This document shows, one piece after another, positions 53,531 to 63,737 of a DNA stretch of 64,000 nucleotides; the first letter of the stretch is position 1; the number at the start of each line of letters is the position of its first letter. The notes under the pieces are model-generated. The model saw only the letters and a list, made by a program, of their open reading frames with translations, made no database searches and was not told where the DNA came from. The position numbers were made by a program, and so were the translations under genes. The stretch spans positions 1 to 64,000 of the forward strand of contig NC_011691.1 of assembly GCF_000150955.2 (NCBI RefSeq), in the 5' to 3' direction. The stretch comes from Phaeodactylum tricornutum CCAP 1055/1. Lineage: Eukaryota > Bacillariophyta > Bacillariophyceae > Surirellales > Neidiaceae.

Positions 53531-55384
53531 ATGTGGGGGAGACGAGGACTTTGTCGTATTTCTCTTCTAACGTTGCTATTATTACTATTCGTTTCTAACA
53601 GTGACTGTAGTTGTGGAGGTGAAGGGAGCAGCAGTAGCGGTAGCGGTAGCAGTGACGGTAGTAGTGCTTGTTGTCGCAGCAAAATTTGGCCGGCGGCTCG
53701 ATGTGAAACCTACCGAACACTCGAAATCGATGCTTCCTCCTCTATGACATTGCGACGGCACGGCTTGCGAGGACTGCATATCTCCCCTACTCAAAGCGTA
53801 GGGGACGAAAGTAGCTTCGATGTGGACTGCCATGGATATTGTCAAGACGTTCAATCGATACTGGACGCCGCGTACGTTCGCTTTCTCAAGGCGCTCCGGC
53901 GAAGCGTGTCTTCCACGCCTTTGGCGCATCACGACCGTCGCGAAAATGAAAAGGTCGCTCAACATGACAACGTACAGGCTCTGTTGGGCATTCACATTTC
54001 CATTACTACGAATGAGTCTGCACTCGTACACGACGCGGACGAACGATACCAACTGGACGTCCCAGGGCCTACCGTCACTGAAAACGACGACGACGACGAT
54101 GGCAGCTACATTCATCTCACTGCACCCACCGTCTACGGCATTCTGCACGCCTACCAAAGCTTACTGCAGCTGGTGACGTTTGTTGGTAGGGACTCTCAAA
54201 CAGGCGCTTTCGTATTCGCCATGCCGGACACAACCCTCATTCGAATCCGTGATGGACCCGTGTATCCCTACCGGGGACTCATGATCGACACGGCCCGACA
54301 TTTTTTGCCACTACCGCTTATCTTGCAAAACTTGGACGCCATGGAGGCCAGTAAACTGAACGTCTTGCACTGGCACGTGACTGATTCGCAGTCGTGGCCC
54401 TACGTCAGTACTGCTTTTCCGGAGCTTAGTGCTCGGGGAGCCTTTGGTCCTGAAGAAACCTACACGGCTACAGATATTGCCCTCGTCGTGCGGGAAGCCG
54501 CCGCACGGGGTATTCGGGTGATTCCTGAATTCGATTTGCCTGGACACTCGTAAGCGATTGGACGCTCACATCCGGAATGGTTAACACCCTGTGGGTCCAA
54601 GCCACGGCCGCAAGAACCTTTGGATGCGACCAATCCGGCCGTCTACGAATTCGTACACCGCCTCTACGACGAATTGGCAATACTCTTTGCGCACGAATCC
54701 TTTTTACACGTCGGAGGAGACGAAGTCAATTTAGATTGTTACCACAATAGCACGACGGTCCAAAGATGGATGCGAAAACACAATATGACACAGGAACTTG
54801 AGGTTCTGAGCTATTTTGAGCGTGATTTGCTTTCGTACGTCACCGCTGTATTAAATCGTCGTCCCATTGTGTGGCAGGAACTCTTCGATTCGGGATTGGG
54901 TCTTCCCAATCAGACAATTGTCGATGTCTGGAAATCGTGGGAACCTTCGTCGCGATACAACGCCACTTTGCGGGGCCACGAAGTTATTTTGTCCTCGTGC
55001 TGGTATCTCGATCATTTGAACGAAGATTGGCAAAGCTTCTACGCCTGTGATCCACGGGAGTTCAACGGTACGAAAGAACAGAAGAACTTGATTCTGGGCG
55101 GTCACGCTTCCATGTGGGGGGAACGGGTGGATGCGACCAACTTTCTATCTCGTGTTTGGCCCCGTGCCAGTGCTACGGCCGAAAAGCTGTGGACAGGCAA
55201 CTTAACAGCTGCGGCGGATTCGGCGGCTTCTCGATTGGCCGCCTTTCGCTGTCATTTGGTCCGCAGAGGAATTCCGGCCAGTCCGGTCGGTCCGGGAGCA
55301 AGTTGCGGCAGACAACCAAATGGTTTTCCGGCTGTGATCGATAGCTTTCATGACGAGGAGTTGCAGGAAGGAAAGGTTACTTGA
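53531..55384 (+). pseudogene. GH20 beta-N-acetylhexosaminidase with one in-frame TAA
   Basis: From ATG 53531 a signal/anchor comes first (ISLLTLLLLLFVSNS), then a Ser/Gly-rich stretch, a GH20b-like N-terminal domain, and the GH20 barrel: YRGLMIDTARHFLPL, NVLHWHVTDSQSWP, GIRVIPEFDLPGHS, then SHPEWLTPCG, HVGGDEVNLDC with the catalytic Asp-Glu, and GGHASMWGERVDATNF. The enzyme removes terminal GlcNAc/GalNAc in the secretory or lysosomal route. A TAA at 54551-54553 interrupts the frame, while the conserved sequence continues in the same frame on both sides. GTAAGC spans the stop, but every nearby AG gives a frame-breaking intron, and the segment in question encodes conserved residues. So it is a nonsense allele, a read-through case or a base error. 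Everything else looks intact (617 codons). Confidence 0.8.
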
Positions 55385-55850
55385 GCAGAGCTTTCTCTGG
55401 TTTTACTGGCCACCTAGCAATGCGCAGACACTAGATATCGTGCCGATTGAATTTCACGTCGCCGAGTCGCTTCTTCCCTGGCGTGCTACTGCAACCAACC
55501 ATAAATGAGTTCACTTCATACAAATATGGAGGGAAGAAAAGTAAGGAAACCGTAGACGCTTACTGGCACCATTTTGATAAAAAGAATATATATTCTGACC
55601 GTTTCTCCTTATTTAAAAAAGTCATCACACAAGATGCCATTGACAAGCAAGTCTTGGGTTGTGGTCATTTAGATAATGTCATGGGAGCAATAAGTTCTCT
55701 AAGTCACCCTTTGTTTCCCACCCGAACGCGAAAACGCTCACGACACCGTCGATAGAGCGAGGGGAGAAGGCAGTCTCCCGTGCCGTTGAATTGCAACTGC
55801 CTTACTCTGCTTGTTGGGTGCTCCTTTTCAATTTGTTGATCGCAAACAAA
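55385..55850. other. Intergenic spacer
   Basis: 470 bases between GH20 and the next plus-strand gene. No gene. The frame of the next ORF extends upstream to 55791 only by a non-ATG codon. Confidence 0.5.
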
Positions 55851-58499
55851 ATGACGATATCTCCGCAGGAAAGAGAGGCCCGAAGGGGAGTGCAAAGGGA
55901 GAATTCGCTTGGCCTCATCGACATCTTCGGGGATCGGGCGGTCGTCGACCCCTACGCCACGAGTAACCAGGAATTTTCCAAGTTGGCATCCAAAAACCCC
56001 ACCGAAAGGAGGTCAAACAATTTACAGGGCTCTAAGTCGCTGCACGATTCTCGCACCAGCGCCAGTCTAGGTCCAAATCATCGACGGCGACAAATGCAGG
56101 TGGAATCGGATGCAATTATGTCTGGGGCGGAAACGGAGGACACTTGTCGTTCTTCGGCAAGCCGGATACGACGAAGTGGAGAGAGGGTTCGGCGCAGTAA
56201 AGGGCGGGAACGGAAAGCTGGAGTCAGCCGCACACGATCGTCCGGTACGCCGCGTTCTCTAGAGGCAGGTCTAAAGACTACCCTTTCCCACGAGAGCAAT
56301 CAGGATAGTGCACAAGCGGCTGACGATGAAATGCTGCTGGAATTGGTTGAACATCGCACTAAGGAACGCAGTCGTACTGGCTTGGTAAAGGTAACGCAAC
56401 GTACACTTTCCGTGCGAGGCGAAAGTAGGAGTGCACGAGGTTATAGATCGTCCGAACTAGCACCAGTGCCTCGTTCCAAAAGTTCCCGAGTCGAATCTAC
56501 CGACAAGTCCAGCGCCAAAGAATCGGTCCGGCTCCGAAAAATTCCAGGTGAGCCTACTTCGACGTCGACTAGATATTCCTCAGGACGTAGAACACAGTCC
56601 GCCCGAGGTACACGCAGTAGCAATTTATCGTGTGAGTTGACGTCACACCTGCAGGGAAAAGCGAGAGTCTCAAAAAGGGGACCTTCCTCAGTGACTGGAC
56701 ATCGCCGTCGTACCGACTCTAACGATTCAGCACGGTCGCACGAGAAACCTCGTCGGTCACGAACTCGAAGGGAACACACGCATGCTTATGCAGAAAAAAC
56801 GGGAGCTGGCAAAGGGGAAAGCGCTTCTCCTCGTCGTCGACACCGCTCACACACTCATTCCCCTGTACGACCTCCGAAGTCACCCCGTCGCCATCGACAG
56901 CTTTCTCCCCGAAAAGTCTTGGACTCGCCCAGTCTAGCCGGAGACGAAGAAAAATTTAGACCTAGGCTCACTTTGAAAGCCCCTTCATTGAAGGATTTAT
57001 CTTTGGATGAGCAATCCCCGAGATCACTTACTGAAGCAGAAGGGGCATGGCTAGAGAATGCTAGCAAGGGAGACAACAGCATGAAGCAGAAGAGTCAGGC
57101 TAGTTCCGAATACGAATCCGAAGAAGAAAGTACCGCTGGAAGGAATAGCAATGGCTCCGTGTTACAATTTGATCCTAGCCAATCGGATAATGTATACCGT
57201 GTCAAGCAGGTCACAAGGATGGATTCGGGGCTGCAAATCGGAGAGAACGGTCAGAGTGTAGACGTTTCGATTGCGCAATTATGCGATCCTTTGGGTGACG
57301 CCAAACCAGTTCTACGGGCTAGAAAAGAATTGCCAATATTTGACTTTTTGGAAAGTAACGATGATGCCATGATGACATTTACCGATACGGACCCGATGGA
57401 AGTCAGCCATAAAGCCGTTGGTCTTGACAGTCCTTCAGGCGGCGAGAATAGTGACAGTGATGGTATTGATGTGAATAAATTTCAGATGCATGTGATGAGT
57501 CCGGGCGTCTATCATTCTAGCGACGAAGATAGACGCGAGGCTCGGGCTCTTCGACCTCACACCAATCTTACGTTTCGTAGCTCCGGAGGTGAAAGAGGAG
57601 CCGATGAAGCTATTTTGATGGCTAGTCCGAACAAAGAATTACCTATTTACCCATCCGGAGGTGAAGAAGAGGAAGAGGATGCAGTTCGGGAAGAAGATAA
57701 GATGGATTATATGGTGTCCAGGAAAAGAGATCTGGGTCTGCCAAAAACAATGGACTGCGAAAGCGAATCGTTCGACTTTGTGTCGTACGGAAGTGACTAC
57801 GCCAGCGAAACGGACCGGTCATCCCGCGGCATCCGTAGCAAAAGTCGAGCTAAATCGCAGCCATCTGTGCTGGGATTGTCTTCTGGTGGCCAAGGGGACG
57901 AAGTCGGCAAAGTGCGGGTAAAAAAGCAGGGCCAAAAGGGGCGCTCAAGACAGTCCGCGGTGAGAAAGAAATCAAATGACGGCTCTCCAGCGCGTCCATC
58001 CGACACTCAAGCGGACGTCGACGACACTCGAAAACGCCGACCTCGGAAGTTGAAGAAACCCGCCAAAACCACTATCCGACCAAAGTCGCCCGATGAGGAA
58101 GAGTCTCCAATAAAGTTGCCTCGCATGTATCAAAGCAAGCTCAGCCATGGTCAAGGAGAAAGGCCTATGCTTCCAATAGAACCCTTGAGTGGCATTAAAG
58201 CCGGCTATGAAAGCTCTACATCTTACGCGTACGAGAGTTCGGCTGCTGAAGAGAGTAGCGTCGAAGGTGGAGACGGCAAGAGCAAAAAAGTACGAAAGAA
58301 AAAGTTTGCTATGACTCTCGGCACTTCTATCGGCAAGTATTTTAACAAAACTCGTCGGAACTCCCCTGGTTCCGACTGGGAAGAAGACGGTGCCAGCGTT
58401 ACAAGTAGCTCGAATCGATCAATTTTTCGACGTGCCAAGCACCATCAGCTGCTTGGTGGTGATGACTCTAGTTTTGAGTCTGCGAAAGATGCGGTGTAG
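55851..58499 (+). CDS. Large disordered Arg/Ser-rich protein with SGGE motifs
   Basis: Single exon, 882 aa from ATG 55851. The first half is rich in RRSR/RSRG clusters (SGERVRRSKGRERK, PRRRHRSHTHSP, SPRRHRQLSP). The second half alternates acidic stretches with repeated SGGE motifs (DSPSGGENSD, RSSGGERGAD, YPSGGEEEEED, LSSGGQGDE). Possible short ordered elements: LPIFDFLESNDDAM and FAMTLGTSIGKYFNKTRRNS. No known domain. The RS character resembles the proteins at 47901 and 51975, but direct repeats are not shared. Localisation and role unknown. Confidence 0.75.
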   Translation: MTISPQEREARRGVQRENSLGLIDIFGDRAVVDPYATSNQEFSKLASKNPTERRSNNLQGSKSLHDSRTSASLGPNHRRRQMQVESDAIMSGAETEDTCRSSASRIRRSGERVRRSKGRERKAGVSRTRSSGTPRSLEAGLKTTLSHESNQDSAQAADDEMLLELVEHRTKERSRTGLVKVTQRTLSVRGESRSARGYRSSELAPVPRSKSSRVESTDKSSAKESVRLRKIPGEPTSTSTRYSSGRRTQSARGTRSSNLSCELTSHLQGKARVSKRGPSSVTGHRRRTDSNDSARSHEKPRRSRTRREHTHAYAEKTGAGKGESASPRRRHRSHTHSPVRPPKSPRRHRQLSPRKVLDSPSLAGDEEKFRPRLTLKAPSLKDLSLDEQSPRSLTEAEGAWLENASKGDNSMKQKSQASSEYESEEESTAGRNSNGSVLQFDPSQSDNVYRVKQVTRMDSGLQIGENGQSVDVSIAQLCDPLGDAKPVLRARKELPIFDFLESNDDAMMTFTDTDPMEVSHKAVGLDSPSGGENSDSDGIDVNKFQMHVMSPGVYHSSDEDRREARALRPHTNLTFRSSGGERGADEAILMASPNKELPIYPSGGEEEEEDAVREEDKMDYMVSRKRDLGLPKTMDCESESFDFVSYGSDYASETDRSSRGIRSKSRAKSQPSVLGLSSGGQGDEVGKVRVKKQGQKGRSRQSAVRKKSNDGSPARPSDTQADVDDTRKRRPRKLKKPAKTTIRPKSPDEEESPIKLPRMYQSKLSHGQGERPMLPIEPLSGIKAGYESSTSYAYESSAAEESSVEGGDGKSKKVRKKKFAMTLGTSIGKYFNKTRRNSPGSDWEEDGASVTSSSNRSIFRRAKHHQLLGGDDSSFESAKDAV

Positions 58500-58585
58500 C
58501 CAGCGACTCATTGGTTCAACCAATCCAGGAACTGTTTGCTATTTATTGATGGCAGACCAAAGCCCTACACAGGTGCAATGTCCTT

Positions 58586-59803
58586 TTACCGGCTGGGCAG
58601 CCAGTTGGCAGCCTCTTCCTGCTTGGACGGTGGCATGTACCAAAAGTTGTAATCCCCTCCAACGTGTAACACGTGCCGGAGTCCGAAATAGTTATTGTCC
58701 GCAACTTGGTCAAAGGGAACGTAGGCACAAAACTTTGGATTGGCCTGGCAGGTTCCCTGTAACACGCACTGGTCCTCTCCGATAAACAGATTTGCGGCGA
58801 GAAAGGCGTCGACCATGGTGGCAAAGGCGTCATGGTACTGGATCCAGGCTTGTTTCCAAGCCGCTCCCTGTGAACCGGAATGAAAGTAGTGCTGCTTTTG
58901 TGTAAATTTGTCGTTCCAGAGCGGTGTGGGCGGCGCGTTGGGGGCGCGATGCGCCATCCAAACAACCTTATCGCGCGGTAACAGCGAGTCAATTTTGTCC
59001 CGACGGATGAGCTGGCGATCGTTGTACTTGCCGTTGCGGAAACAACCAATGTCGGAGTAGAGAAAGAAATCCGACTGAAACCAGTTGTGTGTGATTGTTG
59101 TCCTCACCCACCATGTTTTGGACAACCATATCCAAAAGAGATGAAAGCTCTGGTGTCGAGCCTTTTCTCGATCAATGTCGAGCTGGTTTTGCCAAAATTC
59201 GGAATTGTGGCGATGCAAGTCTGCCAGCGGCAGGTTGTTGAGATTCATAGCAACAATGACTGTCTTGTCGGCAGCATGGACTCGTAACGATTGCATGACA
59301 GGTACTAGATCGGGTTGTACGTAGAGAACCATACAGTCGTGTAAACTGAGACTATTCTTCATCCAGCCCCTGTAGGATTCTGGTTTGAATTTTGATTTGA
59401 CGTTGTAATAGGCCATAACGATCGTATTGGCGCAAGTGGGTAATGGCTGTGAGGGTAAATGAATGGTAGCGGTGGAAGGGAGCGGTCGGGATAAAAGGGA
59501 TTTGGCAGAATATGCTGCGGAAGTATTTGATTGTGGCAATTGTTGTAGCATTTGTTGCGGCAAGAACTGCGAGACAGTCGCAATAGGATCTCGATCAAAG
59601 TAAAACGGCGACCAGACGACAAGAGTTGCGAGTGCCATCGCCAACAGCACAAGCCGAAACAGGCTACCGCGTCGTACTGCTGATGGAACGCGAGTGTTGT
59701 TGGATCGCTTGAGCCCCCCTGTCGGAGACACTCCCGACGAAGCGTCAGCGATTGACGGTTTTGATCCGCCCGTCACGCCATCGTGTTTGGCGGTGCGTTT
59801 CAT
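58586..59803 (-). CDS. Type II membrane protein of the HtrL/YibB-like family
   Basis: Single exon, 405 aa from ATG 59803. It has a short basic cytosolic tail, a membrane helix at about 49-65 (FRLVLLAMALATLVVW), a Ser/Gln-rich stem, then a lumenal domain (about 125-400). Signature pieces are VMAYYNVKSKF, YRGWMKNSL, HLFWIWLSKTWWVRTT, SDFFLYSDIGCFR and LFIGEDQCVLQ. The bacterial HtrL/YibB proteins and many eukaryotic Golgi-type proteins share these motifs and look like glycosyltransferases, with a DxGxF metal-site-like motif (SDIGCF). A Golgi transferase is the likely role but the donor and acceptor are unknown. Confidence 0.8.
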   Translation of the reverse strand: MKRTAKHDGVTGGSKPSIADASSGVSPTGGLKRSNNTRVPSAVRRGSLFRLVLLAMALATLVVWSPFYFDRDPIATVSQFLPQQMLQQLPQSNTSAAYSAKSLLSRPLPSTATIHLPSQPLPTCANTIVMAYYNVKSKFKPESYRGWMKNSLSLHDCMVLYVQPDLVPVMQSLRVHAADKTVIVAMNLNNLPLADLHRHNSEFWQNQLDIDREKARHQSFHLFWIWLSKTWWVRTTITHNWFQSDFFLYSDIGCFRNGKYNDRQLIRRDKIDSLLPRDKVVWMAHRAPNAPPTPLWNDKFTQKQHYFHSGSQGAAWKQAWIQYHDAFATMVDAFLAANLFIGEDQCVLQGTCQANPKFCAYVPFDQVADNNYFGLRHVLHVGGDYNFWYMPPSKQEEAANWLPSR

Positions 59804-60343
59804 CACGATGTCGATGGTAAAACAGCGAAACAGTTGCTTGCTTGTCTATTCACAGCCCAGGCCACCTCGGGGCACACCAGTCATTCTGCCGCTTTCGTTG
59901 TTCGTTCGCCATGGTCGTGAACCCGTTGTGTTCGTCGCTCCAAACGACGCCCTTGGCAAACGGCATTCGAGACGCAAACTCGGTTGGCGTCCGTTACAAT
60001 TAGCTTACATTTAGTCGAAATGCTTCCTATGTATATATAAGCCCACTCTTCGGTCATCGATCGAATTGCCACGAGACAAATGACAATCTTCGTATGGAAC
60101 GAGCGACATCGTTAATTGTAAACACAGTAAGGTGAAAAGTCTCGGCGCCGAATTTTACAGTCAATCCATCTAGAGAATTCCGGGTTCTTCCCATAGCCCA
60201 TTGGCCAGGCAGTAGATCTACCATGGGAATCCGATCCCATCCATCCGTGGAGCATAGGAAACACAAGTCTGTATTCATGCTCGTCTCCGCACTGGTTTCG
60301 TTGGTGTGACTCTCGTTCACAAACGAGAAGGAAAGAAACGATC
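59804..60343. other. Divergent promoter region
   Basis: 540 bases between the HtrL-like gene and PRMT5 starts. TATATATA near 60034 and TTTACAGTCAATCC near 60154. No gene. Confidence 0.5.
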
Positions 60344-62575
60344 ATGGAAAATGGAAAAGGAGGTATAGAAGATACGTCGCACGAGGGAGATACAAACAAA
60401 GCGTCTTTGATTATTGGTCTTTCCACGCCACAATCGCAAGGTGAGTTTTGCGCAACGGTCGCCTTAAATCGTCCGTGGGAAGCTCAGGATTACCAACGAG
60501 TGCACGAGAACCGGCTTGACGGAACACTGTTGTACAATTTCTCACCGCCTTTTGTCATTCCAGCCGATGCTTGTCATCAACTCAAACTGGCACGACAAGA
60601 CAGGTACGATTTCATCACAACAACTTTGCCCCAGTCGCCTACCAACGAGACACGGAGTGATTTACTTTATCTTGATGCTCAATGGTGGCGTACTTCGGTA
60701 GTGGGACAAGTCGTTTTGGAGGCCCCTTGGGACGTTCAGCTCGCGTGGGCTTGGCACGTAAATTTACCCGCCGTTATTTTACCCCCTCTGCCCACATCAA
60801 CAACGAACGATACCACTACCGGGAACAAGGGAAACTCATCCCTCGATTCCTACGCGCGGCTCGTTTTGCAGCACGCCATGATTGCCAAATCACAAGGCAC
60901 GTCTCAACTGTGGGTCCCCGTCACGCTGGAAGCAAACGCGATTCAAGATTGGTTGCGGTTGTATCAACTGTGTCATCACGCTACTAATGTTGGTGTATTG
61001 CTACAGTTTCCTCCCACCAATTCGCAGCCCGAGCCGACGGATTCGGTTGCCAAAACAGCCCAAATCCTCGCTTCGCAACTCCAACTACTACACTTGGCAA
61101 TCTCGCAGCCGATCAAGGCACTGTGTGTCTCCACTGGTCATTTTCTAACGAATAAGCGAGGCTATCCGACACTGTCCAAGCTACATCAAACACTCTGGAT
61201 GCACATACTGCAACGTATTGGTCGGACTCTTCGCGTATTGGTACAGGGACCGTCGTCTCACGCTTTGGCCGGACAACCTGCGGCACATCGGGGGGTCACA
61301 TCTTGTTTGCCCTATCTTCAATATCTGCAGCATCTGCGCCAGCGGGATGCCGTTACGGCAATTTTGGATTCGCACGAAGCCACACTCGAACGTGATTACC
61401 TGGACCAGTTGCAACGACCGTTGCAGCCTCTCAAAGATCATTTGGAAAACGTTACTTACGAAACGTTCGAAAAAGATCCCGTCAAGTACGCTCGATACCA
61501 ACAAGCCCTGAGTCTAGCGTACCAAGACCGTGCAAATACACCATTTTGTGTCGTTTTGGTAGTGGGCGCTGGCAGAGGACCTCTCGTGACCTGTGCTTTG
61601 GCGGCGTATGAGGAGTTGGACGTATCTCGTCGACCTCAAGCCCTGCGTGTCTTTGCAGTCGAAAAGAACCCCTCCGCTATGGTATACTTACAGGCCAAAG
61701 CGGCCCACGACCAAACGTGGAAACAATACGGCGTAAGCCTTGTTCATATTGATTTGCGTCAACTTGCAGTCGAATTGATTGGAGGGACTCCGGGGGATAT
61801 TGTGGTGAGTGAATTGTTGGGTTCTTTTGGCTGCAACGAACTATCACCAGAATGCTTGGACGCTTTATTTACGACGACTGCAGTTCATGATCGTACTGTG
61901 AGTATTCCCACCCGTTACATCTCTCATTTGGCTCCCGTTTCGTCGGCGAAACTCCACTCTCAAGCGAGGGTGCAGGCCTTGTATCCGAACGAAGACGAGA
62001 GTGGTGTGCTGGGTTTGCAGACTGCCATGGAAACGCCGTATGTGGTACGGACACACGCTGCGTCACAAACGCACCGCGAACAGGATTGTTGGGAATTTGT
62101 ACATCCGTCTGTCAGTAGTGGGGACAAAAACCGTACAGCCATGGTGGAGTTCACGCCGGATGCTGTACAGGGATGCGGGACCGGTAGCGGAACGGGCGCT
62201 TTTGAGGAAGAAGTTGCGTTGCTTGCACAACAATGGAATGTTCCACAGGGTTACGTCTTGCACGGCCTTTTGGGAACGTTTACGGCCGATTTGTATTATA
62301 GTGCTCGGCTGGACAAGTTGGTTCAGATCTCGACAGCTCCTTCCAATTTTTCGGTGGGTATGTTTTCTTGGTTCCCGCTATACTTCCCGATTGCGAACCC
62401 GTTGTATGTACCAGCAAACGCGAATGTGACGGCTTACGTTCGGCGGCAATGGGATGTGGTTACGTCTCGTGTGTGGTACGAATGGTCTGTGACCGTCCAC
62501 GATCAGAATGGAGATGTGCTTGGGATTTCGCCGCTGCACAACATCAATGGACGCTCGTATCACGTTTCCATGTAA
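60344..62575 (+). CDS. PRMT5: Protein arginine methyltransferase 5 (PRMT5/Skb1)
   Basis: Single exon, 743 aa. The N-terminal TIM-barrel region is diverged but keeps the expected length. The catalytic part has TYETFEKDPVKYARYQQAL (the PRMT5-specific Phe is in this stretch), the SAM motif VVLVVGAGRGPLV (about 404-416), FAVEKNP, and the double-glutamate loop SELLGSFGCNELSPECLD. The C-terminal beta-barrel reads GYVLHGLLGTFTADLYYSA and NFSVGMFSWFPLYFPI. It makes symmetric dimethylarginine on Sm proteins and histones in the cytosol and nucleus. An Asn/Thr-rich insert (TSTTNDTTTGNKGNSS) sits in the N-terminal domain. ATG 60344 is the first in the frame. Confidence 0.95.
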   Translation: MENGKGGIEDTSHEGDTNKASLIIGLSTPQSQGEFCATVALNRPWEAQDYQRVHENRLDGTLLYNFSPPFVIPADACHQLKLARQDRYDFITTTLPQSPTNETRSDLLYLDAQWWRTSVVGQVVLEAPWDVQLAWAWHVNLPAVILPPLPTSTTNDTTTGNKGNSSLDSYARLVLQHAMIAKSQGTSQLWVPVTLEANAIQDWLRLYQLCHHATNVGVLLQFPPTNSQPEPTDSVAKTAQILASQLQLLHLAISQPIKALCVSTGHFLTNKRGYPTLSKLHQTLWMHILQRIGRTLRVLVQGPSSHALAGQPAAHRGVTSCLPYLQYLQHLRQRDAVTAILDSHEATLERDYLDQLQRPLQPLKDHLENVTYETFEKDPVKYARYQQALSLAYQDRANTPFCVVLVVGAGRGPLVTCALAAYEELDVSRRPQALRVFAVEKNPSAMVYLQAKAAHDQTWKQYGVSLVHIDLRQLAVELIGGTPGDIVVSELLGSFGCNELSPECLDALFTTTAVHDRTVSIPTRYISHLAPVSSAKLHSQARVQALYPNEDESGVLGLQTAMETPYVVRTHAASQTHREQDCWEFVHPSVSSGDKNRTAMVEFTPDAVQGCGTGSGTGAFEEEVALLAQQWNVPQGYVLHGLLGTFTADLYYSARLDKLVQISTAPSNFSVGMFSWFPLYFPIANPLYVPANANVTAYVRRQWDVVTSRVWYEWSVTVHDQNGDVLGISPLHNINGRSYHVSM

Positions 62576-62750
62576 AATTAGTAAAGAAGATAAAGGCCAC
62601 ACCGATTTTGCGTTCTGACAAAGCGTTGTACTACTTTTTCTTTTCGCATACCTACTTATTGATGTTTGTGGTAGTGGTGGCATGCAAAACGGGTAGTGAA
62701 TTAGGGCGAATTGAAGCGTGCACGTAAAAACTGAATGGGTTCGACCTTAT

Positions 62751-63737
62751 CTAATTGATCTCACAATCAGCCAAAAGTCGGGCTACGGCATCCACAAAGG
62801 TGTGGGCATCATTGGGACCTTGAGACAGATTATGGTTGCCCAAAGGCAAATGCAACGGAATAGCTACCTGCATTTCATCCTCGCGACAGGCGTCATTCAT
62901 GGCATCGACCAGCCGCGTGGTCAGTTCTTCGGTATCGAGATCGGCAGGAATGTATTCGTCCTTACCTGAATACGCGACCAATACTTTCAAACGGGCACCG
63001 TGGCGATTGGAGCCCACGTGTGCGAGTCTGGATCGCAATTCCTCATCGGTATAATCGGAGGAGAAGAAATCGTCTGTCCCTCCTCTTGCGTTCAAATCCA
63101 AGTACCGCTGGGCCGTAATCGGTGCCCAAAAGGCGTCACGCGGCATCATTTCTTCCGCTTGACCTCGGGATTGCATGGACAATGCCAAATCGATGTTTCT
63201 TGCTTGTAAGTCAAGGTGGGGGACGCCCTCGCGATCGGAAACGGGGGCTTGCAGAGCCGCCACCCGGATTCGATCCTGTAAGTCGCGACGCGCGTGTTTG
63301 AGAAAATAGACAATATTTTGACATCCCGTAGAATGCCCGACTAAACAGAAGGTAGACGCGTTCCGATGCGCGATGCAATAGTCTAGCAAGGATTCCATTT
63401 CGGCACAGTCCCGCGTCAGAGAGCCGTGCCCAAAGCCTGTGTATGAACTACTCAACACGGGTTGAATCAGGGACCATCCACCTTCGAGACTAGCACACGC
63501 CTGTTCCAACAATCCGGTGTAAGGACACGGCAAGAGACCGTCCGATAAGCCTCCCACTAGAATACATTTGTTGTGCGGTGTGACGGCTGTAGATCTTTCC
63601 CTTGTCGATTCCGTAATGGGACTTTCGAAGGCAACTTTTCCACCATCGTAGAGAAACAATTGTCCCGTTAGTGTTCCATAAGAAGAAAGAGGTGGAATGC
63701 AGGGTGGACCTGAAGTAGCTGGTTGAATCATCGTCAT
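62751..63737 (-). CDS. Alpha/beta hydrolase of the DUF1749 family
   Basis: Single exon, 328 aa. Key parts are CILVGGLSDGLLPCPYTGLL, SSSYTGFGHGSLTRDCAEM, the nucleophile elbow VGHSTGCQN with Ser in GHSTG, AALQAPVSDRE, and the late strand with YSGKDEYIP and the acid/His (LPLGNHNLS). These match DUF1749 proteins of fungi, plants and algae, whose substrates are unknown. It has no signal peptide and is probably cytosolic. It converges with PRMT5 across a gap of about 175 bases. GACTGTGA lies at 63820-63827, about 80 bases upstream of the start. Confidence 0.88.
   Translation of the reverse strand: MTMIQPATSGPPCIPPLSSYGTLTGQLFLYDGGKVAFESPITESTRERSTAVTPHNKCILVGGLSDGLLPCPYTGLLEQACASLEGGWSLIQPVLSSSYTGFGHGSLTRDCAEMESLLDYCIAHRNASTFCLVGHSTGCQNIVYFLKHARRDLQDRIRVAALQAPVSDREGVPHLDLQARNIDLALSMQSRGQAEEMMPRDAFWAPITAQRYLDLNARGGTDDFFSSDYTDEELRSRLAHVGSNRHGARLKVLVAYSGKDEYIPADLDTEELTTRLVDAMNDACREDEMQVAIPLHLPLGNHNLSQGPNDAHTFVDAVARLLADCEIN

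Noticed and set aside
54550-54614. GT-AG intron of 52 or 65 nt removing the TAA in GH20
   Set aside because: Both lengths break the frame, and the removed segment encodes conserved GH20 residues.
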